From Runella sp. MFBS21 (lineage in GTDB: Bacteria > Bacteroidota > Bacteroidia > Cytophagales > Spirosomataceae): a stretch of 64,000 bases of DNA. A program made the translations under genes and the position numbers. How positions within the stretch are numbered: the first letter of the stretch is position 1; the number at the start of each line of letters is the position of its first letter. Positions 8,764 to 15,499 of the stretch are shown here, piece by piece. The stretch spans positions 186,001-250,000 of the forward strand of contig NZ_JARNTW010000001.1 of the NCBI RefSeq assembly GCF_029433105.1. The letters are read 5' to 3'. Under the pieces are notes generated by a model, which had not been told where the DNA came from, did not search any database, and saw only the letters and a program-made list of their open reading frames with translations.

Positions 8764-9717
8764 ATGTCAGAGCTAACCAACGAACTTTTCGGCGTTGTTC
8801 CGATTATTCCCACGCCATTTACCGAAAACGAAGAAATCGACGAAGATGCCCTTCGCAGCCTTATTGATTTCGCCATCGCAGGTGGTATCAAAGCCGTATG
8901 CTTACCCGCGTATGCCAGTGAGTTTTATAAACTTACCGACGACGAAAAACTCCAAGTGGTACGTGTAGCTGTACAACACGCCGCTGGTCGTCTCAAAATC
9001 GTAGCCCAATCCAATCACCCTTCGCTCAAAGTAGCCATCAAACTTGCCCAGGCCAATGTAGAAGCAGGAGCAGACGTGGTTTCGTTGGCAGTGCCTCGGA
9101 TTTTTAGTTTACCCGAAAATTCGTTGAAACAATACCTTTCCGAATTTTTACAATCCATTCCCAACACCCCCGTTCTTATCCAAGACTTCAATCCGGGAGG
9201 TTCGTCTATCAGTGTTGAATTTATCAAAGAACTGATGAACGAAAATCCCAATTTCAAATACCTTAAACTAGAAGAACCTCTTTGCGCTCCGAAGTTTGAA
9301 AGTATTATTAAGGCCACCCAAGGCCAAGTGGGGCTTTTTGAAGGTTGGGGAGGTTTGTATATGCTCGAACTCATTCCGATTGGCATCCAAGGCGTTATGC
9401 CTGGCCTTGCCGTTTCCGATATTTTACAACGCGTATTTGATCTCCGCCGCAATGGAGAAGACGGTAAAGCGTTTGATTTGTTTGAAAAAGTAATGCCGCA
9501 GATTTTCTTTTCGCTACAAAACATGGAGCTGTTTCATTATGCCGAAAAAGAGCTGCTCATCGCTCGGGGAGTTCTTTCCAATAGTATTGCACGTAAGGCC
9601 GCTTATATTCCCGATGCTTCAAGTGTAAGTTATATCAAAGAACTTAACCAACGCGTGTTGGATGTGCTCAATGACGAAACTTATGCGCTTCGCCCTTCAG
9701 CTGTAGTAGAGTTATAA
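8764..9717 (+). CDS. Dihydrodipicolinate synthase/N-acetylneuraminate lyase-family aldolase
   Basis: Class I aldolase-type barrel of 317 residues that forms a Schiff base with a 2-keto acid. The likely lysine is Lys168 in FKYLKLEEP. The usual tyrosine strand is altered: instead of YNxP it reads IQDFNPGG at 139-146, so the family tyrosine appears to be replaced by Asp141 or Phe142. The N-terminal GxxGE region reads PAYASEF. These changes argue against lysine-biosynthetic DapA and for a catabolic 2-keto-3-deoxy acid aldolase or dehydratase. It lies 12 bases behind the transporter gene, and a hairpin with a T-run follows it. Confidence 0.87.
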   Translation: MSELTNELFGVVPIIPTPFTENEEIDEDALRSLIDFAIAGGIKAVCLPAYASEFYKLTDDEKLQVVRVAVQHAAGRLKIVAQSNHPSLKVAIKLAQANVEAGADVVSLAVPRIFSLPENSLKQYLSEFLQSIPNTPVLIQDFNPGGSSISVEFIKELMNENPNFKYLKLEEPLCAPKFESIIKATQGQVGLFEGWGGLYMLELIPIGIQGVMPGLAVSDILQRVFDLRRNGEDGKAFDLFEKVMPQIFFSLQNMELFHYAEKELLIARGVLSNSIARKAAYIPDASSVSYIKELNQRVLDVLNDETYALRPSAVVEL

Positions 9718-9728
9718 ATTAGGTTAGG

Positions 9729-9778
9729 AAACCATAGGCAAGCTCGTACTTTGTATGGGCTACTGCCTAGGTTTTTTT
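9729..9778 (+). terminator. Probable rho-independent terminator after the DHDPS-family gene
   Basis: The arm AAACCATAGGCA (9729-9740) pairs with TGCCTAGGTTT (9764-9774) with one bulged base, and a run of seven T ends the structure. It separates the catabolic operon from the SDR gene, though read-through is possible because both face the same way. Confidence 0.6.
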
Positions 9779-9806
9779 GCTTTCACAATTTTAATCAGAT
9801 TTACTT

Positions 9807-10550
9807 ATGAACGAATTTAGCGGACAAGTCGCCATCGTAACAGGTGCCGCTTCGGGAATTGGGCTGGCTATCGCCCATAAATTGCTAGCAGAAGGGGCGA
9901 AAGTAGCCCTCTTAGATTTTAACGAGAAAGGTTTAGAAGAAGAATTTTCAAAGTACGAAGCTCAAGTATTAAGCATCGGAATCGACATTACCAACGAAGC
10001 AAAAGTACAAGAAGCCGCCGACCAAGTTGCTGCTCATTTTGGCAAAATCGATATTCTTATCAACTGCGTTGGAATCACGGGTATCACCAACCTCAAAAGC
10101 CACGAAGTAAGCACCGAAAATCTGCAAAAGGTGTTTGAAGTCAACTTTATGAGTTGTTTTTATACTTCAAAGGCCGTTATCCCCTCTATGCTTGCCCAGA
10201 AATACGGCCGGATTTTGCACATTGCTTCTATTGCAGGCAAAGAGGGCAATGCAGGTATGTTGGCTTATTCGGCTTCCAAAGCGGCAGTCATTGGCATGAC
10301 CAAAGTACAAGGCAAAGAATACGCCGAGCAAGGTATTACCGTCAATGCTCTTGCCCCTGCGGTGATTCAGACGCCACTCGTAGATGCCATGCCCGAAGTC
10401 CAAGTCAAATACATGACCGACAAAATCCCAATGAAACGCTGCGGTACACTCGAAGAAGCCGCCAATCTGGCAGCCTATATCGTCTCGGCCAAAAATAGCT
10501 TTACAACAGGCTTCACTTTCGATTTATCGGGAGGAAGAGCAACTTATTAA
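9807..10550 (+). CDS. Short-chain dehydrogenase/reductase
   Basis: Classical SDR of 247 residues. It carries the cofactor motif VTGAASGIG at 11-19, Asp37 at the end of strand beta-2 (favouring NAD over NADP), NCVG at 86-89 in place of NNAG, Ser141, and the YxxxK pair at Tyr154 and Lys158 (YSASK). The C-terminal FDLSGGRATY is typical of sugar-acid or polyol dehydrogenases of this family. It stands just after a terminator-like hairpin and probably supplies an oxidation step for the preceding pathway. Substrate unknown. Confidence 0.9.
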   Translation: MNEFSGQVAIVTGAASGIGLAIAHKLLAEGAKVALLDFNEKGLEEEFSKYEAQVLSIGIDITNEAKVQEAADQVAAHFGKIDILINCVGITGITNLKSHEVSTENLQKVFEVNFMSCFYTSKAVIPSMLAQKYGRILHIASIAGKEGNAGMLAYSASKAAVIGMTKVQGKEYAEQGITVNALAPAVIQTPLVDAMPEVQVKYMTDKIPMKRCGTLEEAANLAAYIVSAKNSFTTGFTFDLSGGRATY

Positions 10551-10555
10551 AAAAA

Positions 10556-10582
10556 GATGTGGGCTTTCTAAAGGCCCACATC
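10556..10582. other. Stem-loop between the SDR and GH20 genes
   Basis: GATGTGGGC (10556-10564) pairs perfectly with GCCCACATC (10574-10582), and inner TTT/AAA pairs extend the stem. The T-run is on the minus strand, the strand that carries no gene here; on the plus strand it may still act as a terminator or 5' leader hairpin for the GH20 gene, whose start is 18 bases away. Confidence 0.55.
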
Positions 10583-10600
10583 ACTGAAAATAAAAGATGT

Positions 10601-12670
10601 ATGAAATTTCTCTTCATTATTTTTAATCTTGTTTGTTGGGGACTTGTAGAGGTTTTGGCCCAAAATCCCCCTGTTCTTTATCCCCAACCGACGGCTGTCA
10701 AATACAAACAAGGAGAGATTCTTCTGCAAAATATTTCTGTTTTTGTAGCCCCTTCCGCTCCCGAAGAAGTAGTTTTTTCCCTTAATGAATTGAAGCAAAT
10801 TTTGCGTGAAAGAAGCGGTCAACTTCCTAAAAAAGCAAGCAATGCCCAAACTTCTACGGTGCGCTATCGCATCCAAAATACAGGAGGCGCACTACCTCAG
10901 CCCAATGAAGCTACCACTCAAAGTACCCGAGAACATTATACGTTGACTATCTCAGCCAAAGGAATTGAAATCAACGCCCAAACCTCTACGGGTTTGTATT
11001 ATGCCGTTCAAACGCTACGGCAATTGATTAGGGGAGAAGGCAGCAAAGCTTCTTTGCCTTTTGTAGATATCAACGACCGCCCTCAAATGGCTTTTAGGGG
11101 CGTGATGATGGATTTTGCGCATGGCGGCCTGCTGACGGTAGATGAAATCAAAAAACAAATTGATTTTCTAGCCCGCTGGAAAACAAACCAATACTATTTT
11201 TACAACGAAGTAAGTATCGAACTAGAAGGATACGCTACGCTCAACTATCGGGCAAGCTATACCCAAGCGCAGGTGAAGAGTATCATCGAATACGCCCAAC
11301 AACGTCACATGGATGTGATTCCATTTGTCAATTTTTATGGACATTTGCATGAGTTGATTCGCAATGAGAAGTACGCCTCTTTGGCTATTGGAAAATATGG
11401 TCATGAATTAGACCCGCGTAATGTGGGCGTCAGAACACTCCTCCAAAATTGGATAAAACAATACACTGCCTTATTCAGAAGCCCTTTTATTCACGTAGGT
11501 TTTGACGAAACATGGGAAACCAAGCGCCTCAATAGTACCGGCGAAATGTCGCTTAATCCAGAGGCTTTGTACATCCAACAACTCACGTTTGTAAGCAACG
11601 AACTCAAGCAGTATGGTAAAACCTTACTTGCTTGGACAGATATGAGTTCTTTTTATCCAGAAATCATCAAAAAATTCCCAGCTGATGTGATTCCGGTTAT
11701 CTGGCAGTATTCGCCCGATTCGTCGGCTACATACCATTATCTTGACCCTGTTTTAAAAGAAAAACGGCCTTTTTTCATTCAGCCAGCAGTTTCGGGTTGG
11801 GGGCATATTTATCCCGAATCTGATTATACTTATGACAACATCGCGCTGTGCTTGCGCGCAGGTCTTCGCCACCAAACCCTCGGCTTCATTACTTCCGTCT
11901 GGACCGATTCGGTAGAGCCTTTTGTGCGTTCGTCTTGGATGTTTATGGCCTATGGATGCATAGCCGCTTGGCAGGGGCAGGTGCCTGACAAAAAGACCTT
12001 TGCCAGCCACTACAGTAATATTATGTATCCTCGTATTGGGTCAGAGATGAGCAAAGCTTTTGAAAACCTAGCGATTGCGGGCGATTATTTGGGAAAATGT
12101 TTGGGGAAAAACACCCAAAGTATGCCACGAGGTACTTTGGTAGAAGCTTGGTCAAATCCTTTTGCTAGTTATTATTTGACCAATACTGAAACCCACATGG
12201 CCGATTTTCGAGAAGTACGCAAATACAGTGAAGAAGCACAAGCTCAGTTGATTGCGGCTCTTTCCAAAGCCACTCGTGCCGATAGTGCTTTTATCCACTC
12301 GCTATGGGTTTCGGCACGTCTCATTAATTATACAGCTACGCGCTTTATGTGGGCCAAAACTATCGTTGACCGTTGGGATTATGCTATGGTATCCAAGAAA
12401 AAAGAAGATTACGTAATTTACGATTTGACTTACCCTTGTCATAGTTTACTAGTAGATGCAATGGACGAGACAGGCGAACTGAAACGCGTGTACGAAGAAG
12501 CATGGCTGTCGGAATGTATGCCGTATCGGTTAAATGGTATTTTGAGTAGGTTTGATGTTGAGTACAGCTTGTGGCGAAAATTACATCTCAAAGTCGTAGA
12601 TTTCCAGATTCAGCGTGATAAACAAGCCCCCGTCAAATCTTTTGTGGAATTGTTCAAACCTGATTTTTGA
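10601..12670 (+). CDS. Secreted GH20 beta-N-acetylhexosaminidase
   Basis: Exported glycosidase that removes terminal GlcNAc or GalNAc by substrate-assisted catalysis. It has 689 residues from the ATG at 10601, which gives a signal peptide ending near residue 20 (VEVLA-QNPP); an upstream GTG at 10559 would put the signal sequence internally. The N-terminal GH20b domain spans about 22-160 (LTISAKGIEINAQTSTGLYY is typical). The catalytic barrel starts at FRGVMMDFAHGG. The Asp-Glu catalytic pair is in HVGFDETWE (Asp302, Glu303), where Phe replaces the common Gly of HxGGDE. A long C-terminal helical region (about 500-689) has no family I recognise. It heads an amino-sugar cluster with the GH109-type gene. 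Confidence 0.88.
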   Translation: MKFLFIIFNLVCWGLVEVLAQNPPVLYPQPTAVKYKQGEILLQNISVFVAPSAPEEVVFSLNELKQILRERSGQLPKKASNAQTSTVRYRIQNTGGALPQPNEATTQSTREHYTLTISAKGIEINAQTSTGLYYAVQTLRQLIRGEGSKASLPFVDINDRPQMAFRGVMMDFAHGGLLTVDEIKKQIDFLARWKTNQYYFYNEVSIELEGYATLNYRASYTQAQVKSIIEYAQQRHMDVIPFVNFYGHLHELIRNEKYASLAIGKYGHELDPRNVGVRTLLQNWIKQYTALFRSPFIHVGFDETWETKRLNSTGEMSLNPEALYIQQLTFVSNELKQYGKTLLAWTDMSSFYPEIIKKFPADVIPVIWQYSPDSSATYHYLDPVLKEKRPFFIQPAVSGWGHIYPESDYTYDNIALCLRAGLRHQTLGFITSVWTDSVEPFVRSSWMFMAYGCIAAWQGQVPDKKTFASHYSNIMYPRIGSEMSKAFENLAIAGDYLGKCLGKNTQSMPRGTLVEAWSNPFASYYLTNTETHMADFREVRKYSEEAQAQLIAALSKATRADSAFIHSLWVSARLINYTATRFMWAKTIVDRWDYAMVSKKKEDYVIYDLTYPCHSLLVDAMDETGELKRVYEEAWLSECMPYRLNGILSRFDVEYSLWRKLHLKVVDFQIQRDKQAPVKSFVELFKPDF

Positions 12671-12690
12671 AATTTGAAAATGACAAAATA

Positions 12691-12826
12691 CCCCGTAGGG
12701 GCTATATATCGGTAACCTCAAATGACATACAAAATCGACATCAATGCCCCGTAGGGGCTATATATCGGTAACCTCAAACGACACACAAAATCGACACCAA
12801 TGCCCCGTAGGGGCTATATATCGGTA
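12691..12826 (+). repeat. Three-copy tandem repeat, 56-bp period, with palindromic core
   Basis: A 24-base core beginning CCCCGTAGGGGC and ending ATATCGGTA occurs identically at 12691-12714, 12747-12770 and 12803-12826. The intervening 32-base segments differ at only a few positions (all T/C changes). CCCC-GTA-GGGG can form a short hairpin in each copy. The array fills the space between the GH20 stop and the next start, ending 13 bases before that ATG. Confidence 0.9.
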
Positions 12827-12839
12827 GAACCCCAAACAC

Positions 12840-13913
12840 ATGAAAACCATAGAATTTATAAATCCCATCGAAGGCGATATGCTCCATGCCCGCGATGGTA
12901 TCGTGGTAAATGGCAGTTTACAAACCATCGTCAAAATCAAAGCGCCGCTACAACATTTGCTCACTATCAACGGAGTAGAAGCGCAAGAACGTGAAGGTGT
13001 TTTTGAAGCTCGGATTATTCTTAACGACTACCAAAATACCATAGAAGTCAAAAATATGACTACGGGCGAAAATGCCCAAATTACCGTTTTTTGGCTCCCT
13101 CGTTTTGCTGGCAATTATCGCCTTTCGATTGACGACAACATTTGGTTTTTGCGCGATATCCATCAAAATGAAGATAAATACACCTCTATTTTTGACAATC
13201 CCTACTTAGGGTTTCTCAAAGAAGTACATGATACTTATGGGACCAAGGTTCATTTCAATTTGTTTTACGAAACCGATGGTTTTAATCTCTCACAGTTGAC
13301 CGATAAGTACAAATCCGAATGGACAGCCAACGCCGATTGGATTCGATTGAGTTTTCATGCCCTAGGCGAATTTCCAGATATGCCCTACCGCAATGCAAGC
13401 TACCAACAAGTCGCCCAAGATTGTGAATTAGTCAAGAACGAAATCCGACGCTTTGCCGGAGAAGCCGTCATGGGGCCTGTCACTACGATACATTGGGGAG
13501 AGGCAAACGTAGAAGGGTCGCGGGCTTTGCGCGATGCTGGTTATGTGGGTCAATTAGGCTACTTCAATGTCGACGATGACCTACCAGCGGTATCTTATTA
13601 TTTGACCGTAGAGCAGCGCCGCCGTCTCAAAAAGCGTTTTGTATGGCACGATACCGCCGAAAATATTACGTTTATCAGAAGCAGTATTGTGGTTGACAAA
13701 AAAGAGTTAGACGAGATTGTTCCTCACCTCAACTACTACGAACAACTACCTTCGGGACAGCCTCCCTATGTGGATTTCTTAGTACATGAGCAGTATTTCT
13801 ATCCTTTTTATGAGGCTTATCAGCCCGATTTCCGGGAGCGGATTGTGGCGTGTGTCAAATGGGCGACTCACAAAGGTTATACTCCCGCTTTTTTAGGAGA
13901 TTGTATTCTGTAG
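12840..13913 (+). CDS. Unassigned cytoplasmic protein, possibly polysaccharide-deacetylase-like
   Basis: It has 357 residues and no signal peptide. The first 100 or so residues look like an all-beta Ig-type domain (VNGSLQTIVKIKAPLQHLLTI, then alternating strands to ITVFWLP). From about 110 a second domain has SIDDNIWFLRD, HFNLFYETDGFNL, RLSFHALGEFPD, TTIHWGEA and a late HEQYF segment. A double Asp followed by spaced His residues is reminiscent of the NodB metal site, but spacing and neighbours are not canonical, so I do not assign the function. It sits between GH20 and GH109-type genes, so a role in amino-sugar glycan handling is plausible. Its whole leader is occupied by the 56-bp tandem repeat. 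Confidence 0.75.
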   Translation: MKTIEFINPIEGDMLHARDGIVVNGSLQTIVKIKAPLQHLLTINGVEAQEREGVFEARIILNDYQNTIEVKNMTTGENAQITVFWLPRFAGNYRLSIDDNIWFLRDIHQNEDKYTSIFDNPYLGFLKEVHDTYGTKVHFNLFYETDGFNLSQLTDKYKSEWTANADWIRLSFHALGEFPDMPYRNASYQQVAQDCELVKNEIRRFAGEAVMGPVTTIHWGEANVEGSRALRDAGYVGQLGYFNVDDDLPAVSYYLTVEQRRRLKKRFVWHDTAENITFIRSSIVVDKKELDEIVPHLNYYEQLPSGQPPYVDFLVHEQYFYPFYEAYQPDFRERIVACVKWATHKGYTPAFLGDCIL

Positions 13914-13948
13914 GCGAAAAGGAAACTACTATTTCTAAACACTCAAAT

Positions 13949-13984
13949 TACCCCCTTATGAAACTCAAAACTTTGTAAGGGGTA
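13949..13984 (+). other. Leader hairpin containing a six-codon mini-ORF
   Basis: TACCCCCTTA (13949-13958) pairs with TAAGGGGTA (13976-13984) with one bulged C. An ATG at 13958 opens a mini-ORF (MKLKTL, stop at 13976-13978) lying inside the hairpin. The structure ends nine bases before the GH109-type start at 13994, so translation of the mini-ORF could melt the stem. Whether it is used is unknown. Confidence 0.4.
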
Positions 13985-13993
13985 TCTAAAAAC

Positions 13994-15415
13994 ATGGAAA
14001 ACAACCGTAGAAACTTCTTAAAAGCTGCCAGCGCTACAGGGTTGGGGCTGATGGCAGCCAATCCATTTTCTGCCTATGCCCAAACCCCTGACGAATGGGC
14101 ACAAGTCCACCAACAAGCTACTCGTCCCCGTGTTCAAAAATTCAACATGAGTGGTTATGCTGCTCCTAAACTAGAGACCGTTCGAGTAGGTTTTATTGGG
14201 ATTGGCAACCGAGGCATGGGCGCCGTGGAGCGCATGAACAAAATTGAAGGTGTAGAGATTAAGGCGCTGTGCGATTTGCGAGCTGAAAGGGTTGACAAAG
14301 CCAAAAAACTAGTCGAAGCCTCTGGGCATCGCCCTGATACTTACATAGGTACGCCCGAAATCTGGAAAAAACTCGCCGAGCGCACCGATTTAGACCTTAT
14401 TTATATCCTTACCCCATGGGCTTTTCATACCCCGATGGCGGTTTTTTCGATGGAACACGGCAAACATGTCTGCGTAGAAGTGCCTGCCGCCAAAACCATA
14501 GAAGAAGCTTGGAAACTCGTAGAAACTTCAGAACGCACCAAGAAACACTGTATGATGGTCGAAAACTGTTGTTATGATTTTTCGGAACTACTTACGTTAA
14601 ACCTAGCTCGAAATGGTTTTTTTGGGGAGATTGTACATGGAGAAGCTGCCTATATTCACAATTTACAAGACTATGTATTTTCCAAAAATCATTTTTATCA
14701 ACTTTGGGAACTTCATGAAATGTATCAGCGTCAAGGCAACTTGTATCCTACGCATGGTTTAGGACCTATCTGCCAGGTCATGAATATCAATAGAGGTGAT
14801 AAAATGGAATACCTGACCTCTATGTCAAGCAACGATTTTGTGCTAGGGAATTTGGCGAAAGAATTGGCGGCTAAGGATGATTTTTATAAACCTTATGTAG
14901 GAAAATCTTTCAACGGAAACATGAGTACGACCACCATCAAAACCAATAAAGGCCGTACTATCATGGTACAATATGACGTATCTTCTCCTCGTCCTTATTC
15001 TCGGATTCAGCTTGTAAGTGGAACCAAGGCCGTAGGACTCAAATATCCAGAGCCCGCGCGTTATTCTACGGGACATGAATGGATGAGTGCCGAAGAATAT
15101 AAAGCGTTGGAACAAAAGTACCTTCCTCCAATTGTGAAAAAAATGGGTGAAGTTGCCAAGAACGTAGGCGGACACGGTGGTATGGATTTCTTGATGGATT
15201 GGCGTACGGTCGATTGCTTACGCAATGGCCTTCCGCTCGACCAAGATGTGTATGATGCCGCGCTGTGGAGTTGTATTGCCCCTCTCAGTGGGTGGTCGGT
15301 TGCAAATCGTTCCAATTCCATTGATGTTCCGGATTTTACGGGTGGGTCTTGGAAAAACAATGCTCCAGTCGATATTTCAATGACCAAAGGCGGCACTACC
15401 AAAGCCAAAGTATAA
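13994..15415 (+). CDS. Tat-exported GH109-type NAD-dependent glycosidase (Gfo/Idh/MocA fold)
   Basis: It has 473 residues. The twin-arginine signal (RRNFLK at 5-10, followed by a hydrophobic stretch and a cleavage region near AYAQ at 27-30) means it leaves the cell folded with NAD bound. The Rossmann motif is GFIGIGNRGMG at 66-76. Family features include VCVEVPAA at 159-166, MVENCCYDFSE at 188-198 and YPTHGLGP at 251-258 with Tyr251 and His254. GH109 enzymes cleave alpha-GalNAc by an oxidation-elimination mechanism with NAD, and that is the best call; activity on another alpha-linked amino sugar cannot be excluded. The neighbouring GH20 gene supports an amino-sugar role. Confidence 0.85.
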   Translation: MENNRRNFLKAASATGLGLMAANPFSAYAQTPDEWAQVHQQATRPRVQKFNMSGYAAPKLETVRVGFIGIGNRGMGAVERMNKIEGVEIKALCDLRAERVDKAKKLVEASGHRPDTYIGTPEIWKKLAERTDLDLIYILTPWAFHTPMAVFSMEHGKHVCVEVPAAKTIEEAWKLVETSERTKKHCMMVENCCYDFSELLTLNLARNGFFGEIVHGEAAYIHNLQDYVFSKNHFYQLWELHEMYQRQGNLYPTHGLGPICQVMNINRGDKMEYLTSMSSNDFVLGNLAKELAAKDDFYKPYVGKSFNGNMSTTTIKTNKGRTIMVQYDVSSPRPYSRIQLVSGTKAVGLKYPEPARYSTGHEWMSAEEYKALEQKYLPPIVKKMGEVAKNVGGHGGMDFLMDWRTVDCLRNGLPLDQDVYDAALWSCIAPLSGWSVANRSNSIDVPDFTGGSWKNNAPVDISMTKGGTTKAKV

Positions 15416-15458
15416 TTTCCGCCCAGCTCATTTAGAGTGCTGATTAGGTATTTTTGAG

Positions 15459-15492
15459 AAAGCGTTATATTTTTGAAGAAATAACGCTTTTT
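15459..15492 (+). terminator. Hairpin terminator after the GH109-type gene
   Basis: Perfect 10-bp stem AAAGCGTTAT (15459-15468) with ATAACGCTTT (15481-15490), 12-base loop, trailing TT only. It ends eight bases before the TonB receptor start at 15500, so it could instead be a leader structure of that gene. Confidence 0.55.
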
Positions 15493-15499
15493 CAAAAAT

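Noticed and set aside
12691-12826. CRISPR array (repeated 24-base core with 32-base intervals)
   Set aside because: The intervals are almost identical to one another rather than unique spacers, there are only three units, and no cas genes are nearby. It is a tandem repeat.
15416-15499. Small RNA gene between the GH109-type and TonB receptor genes
   Set aside because: The only structure is a simple 10-bp hairpin, explained adequately as a terminator or leader.
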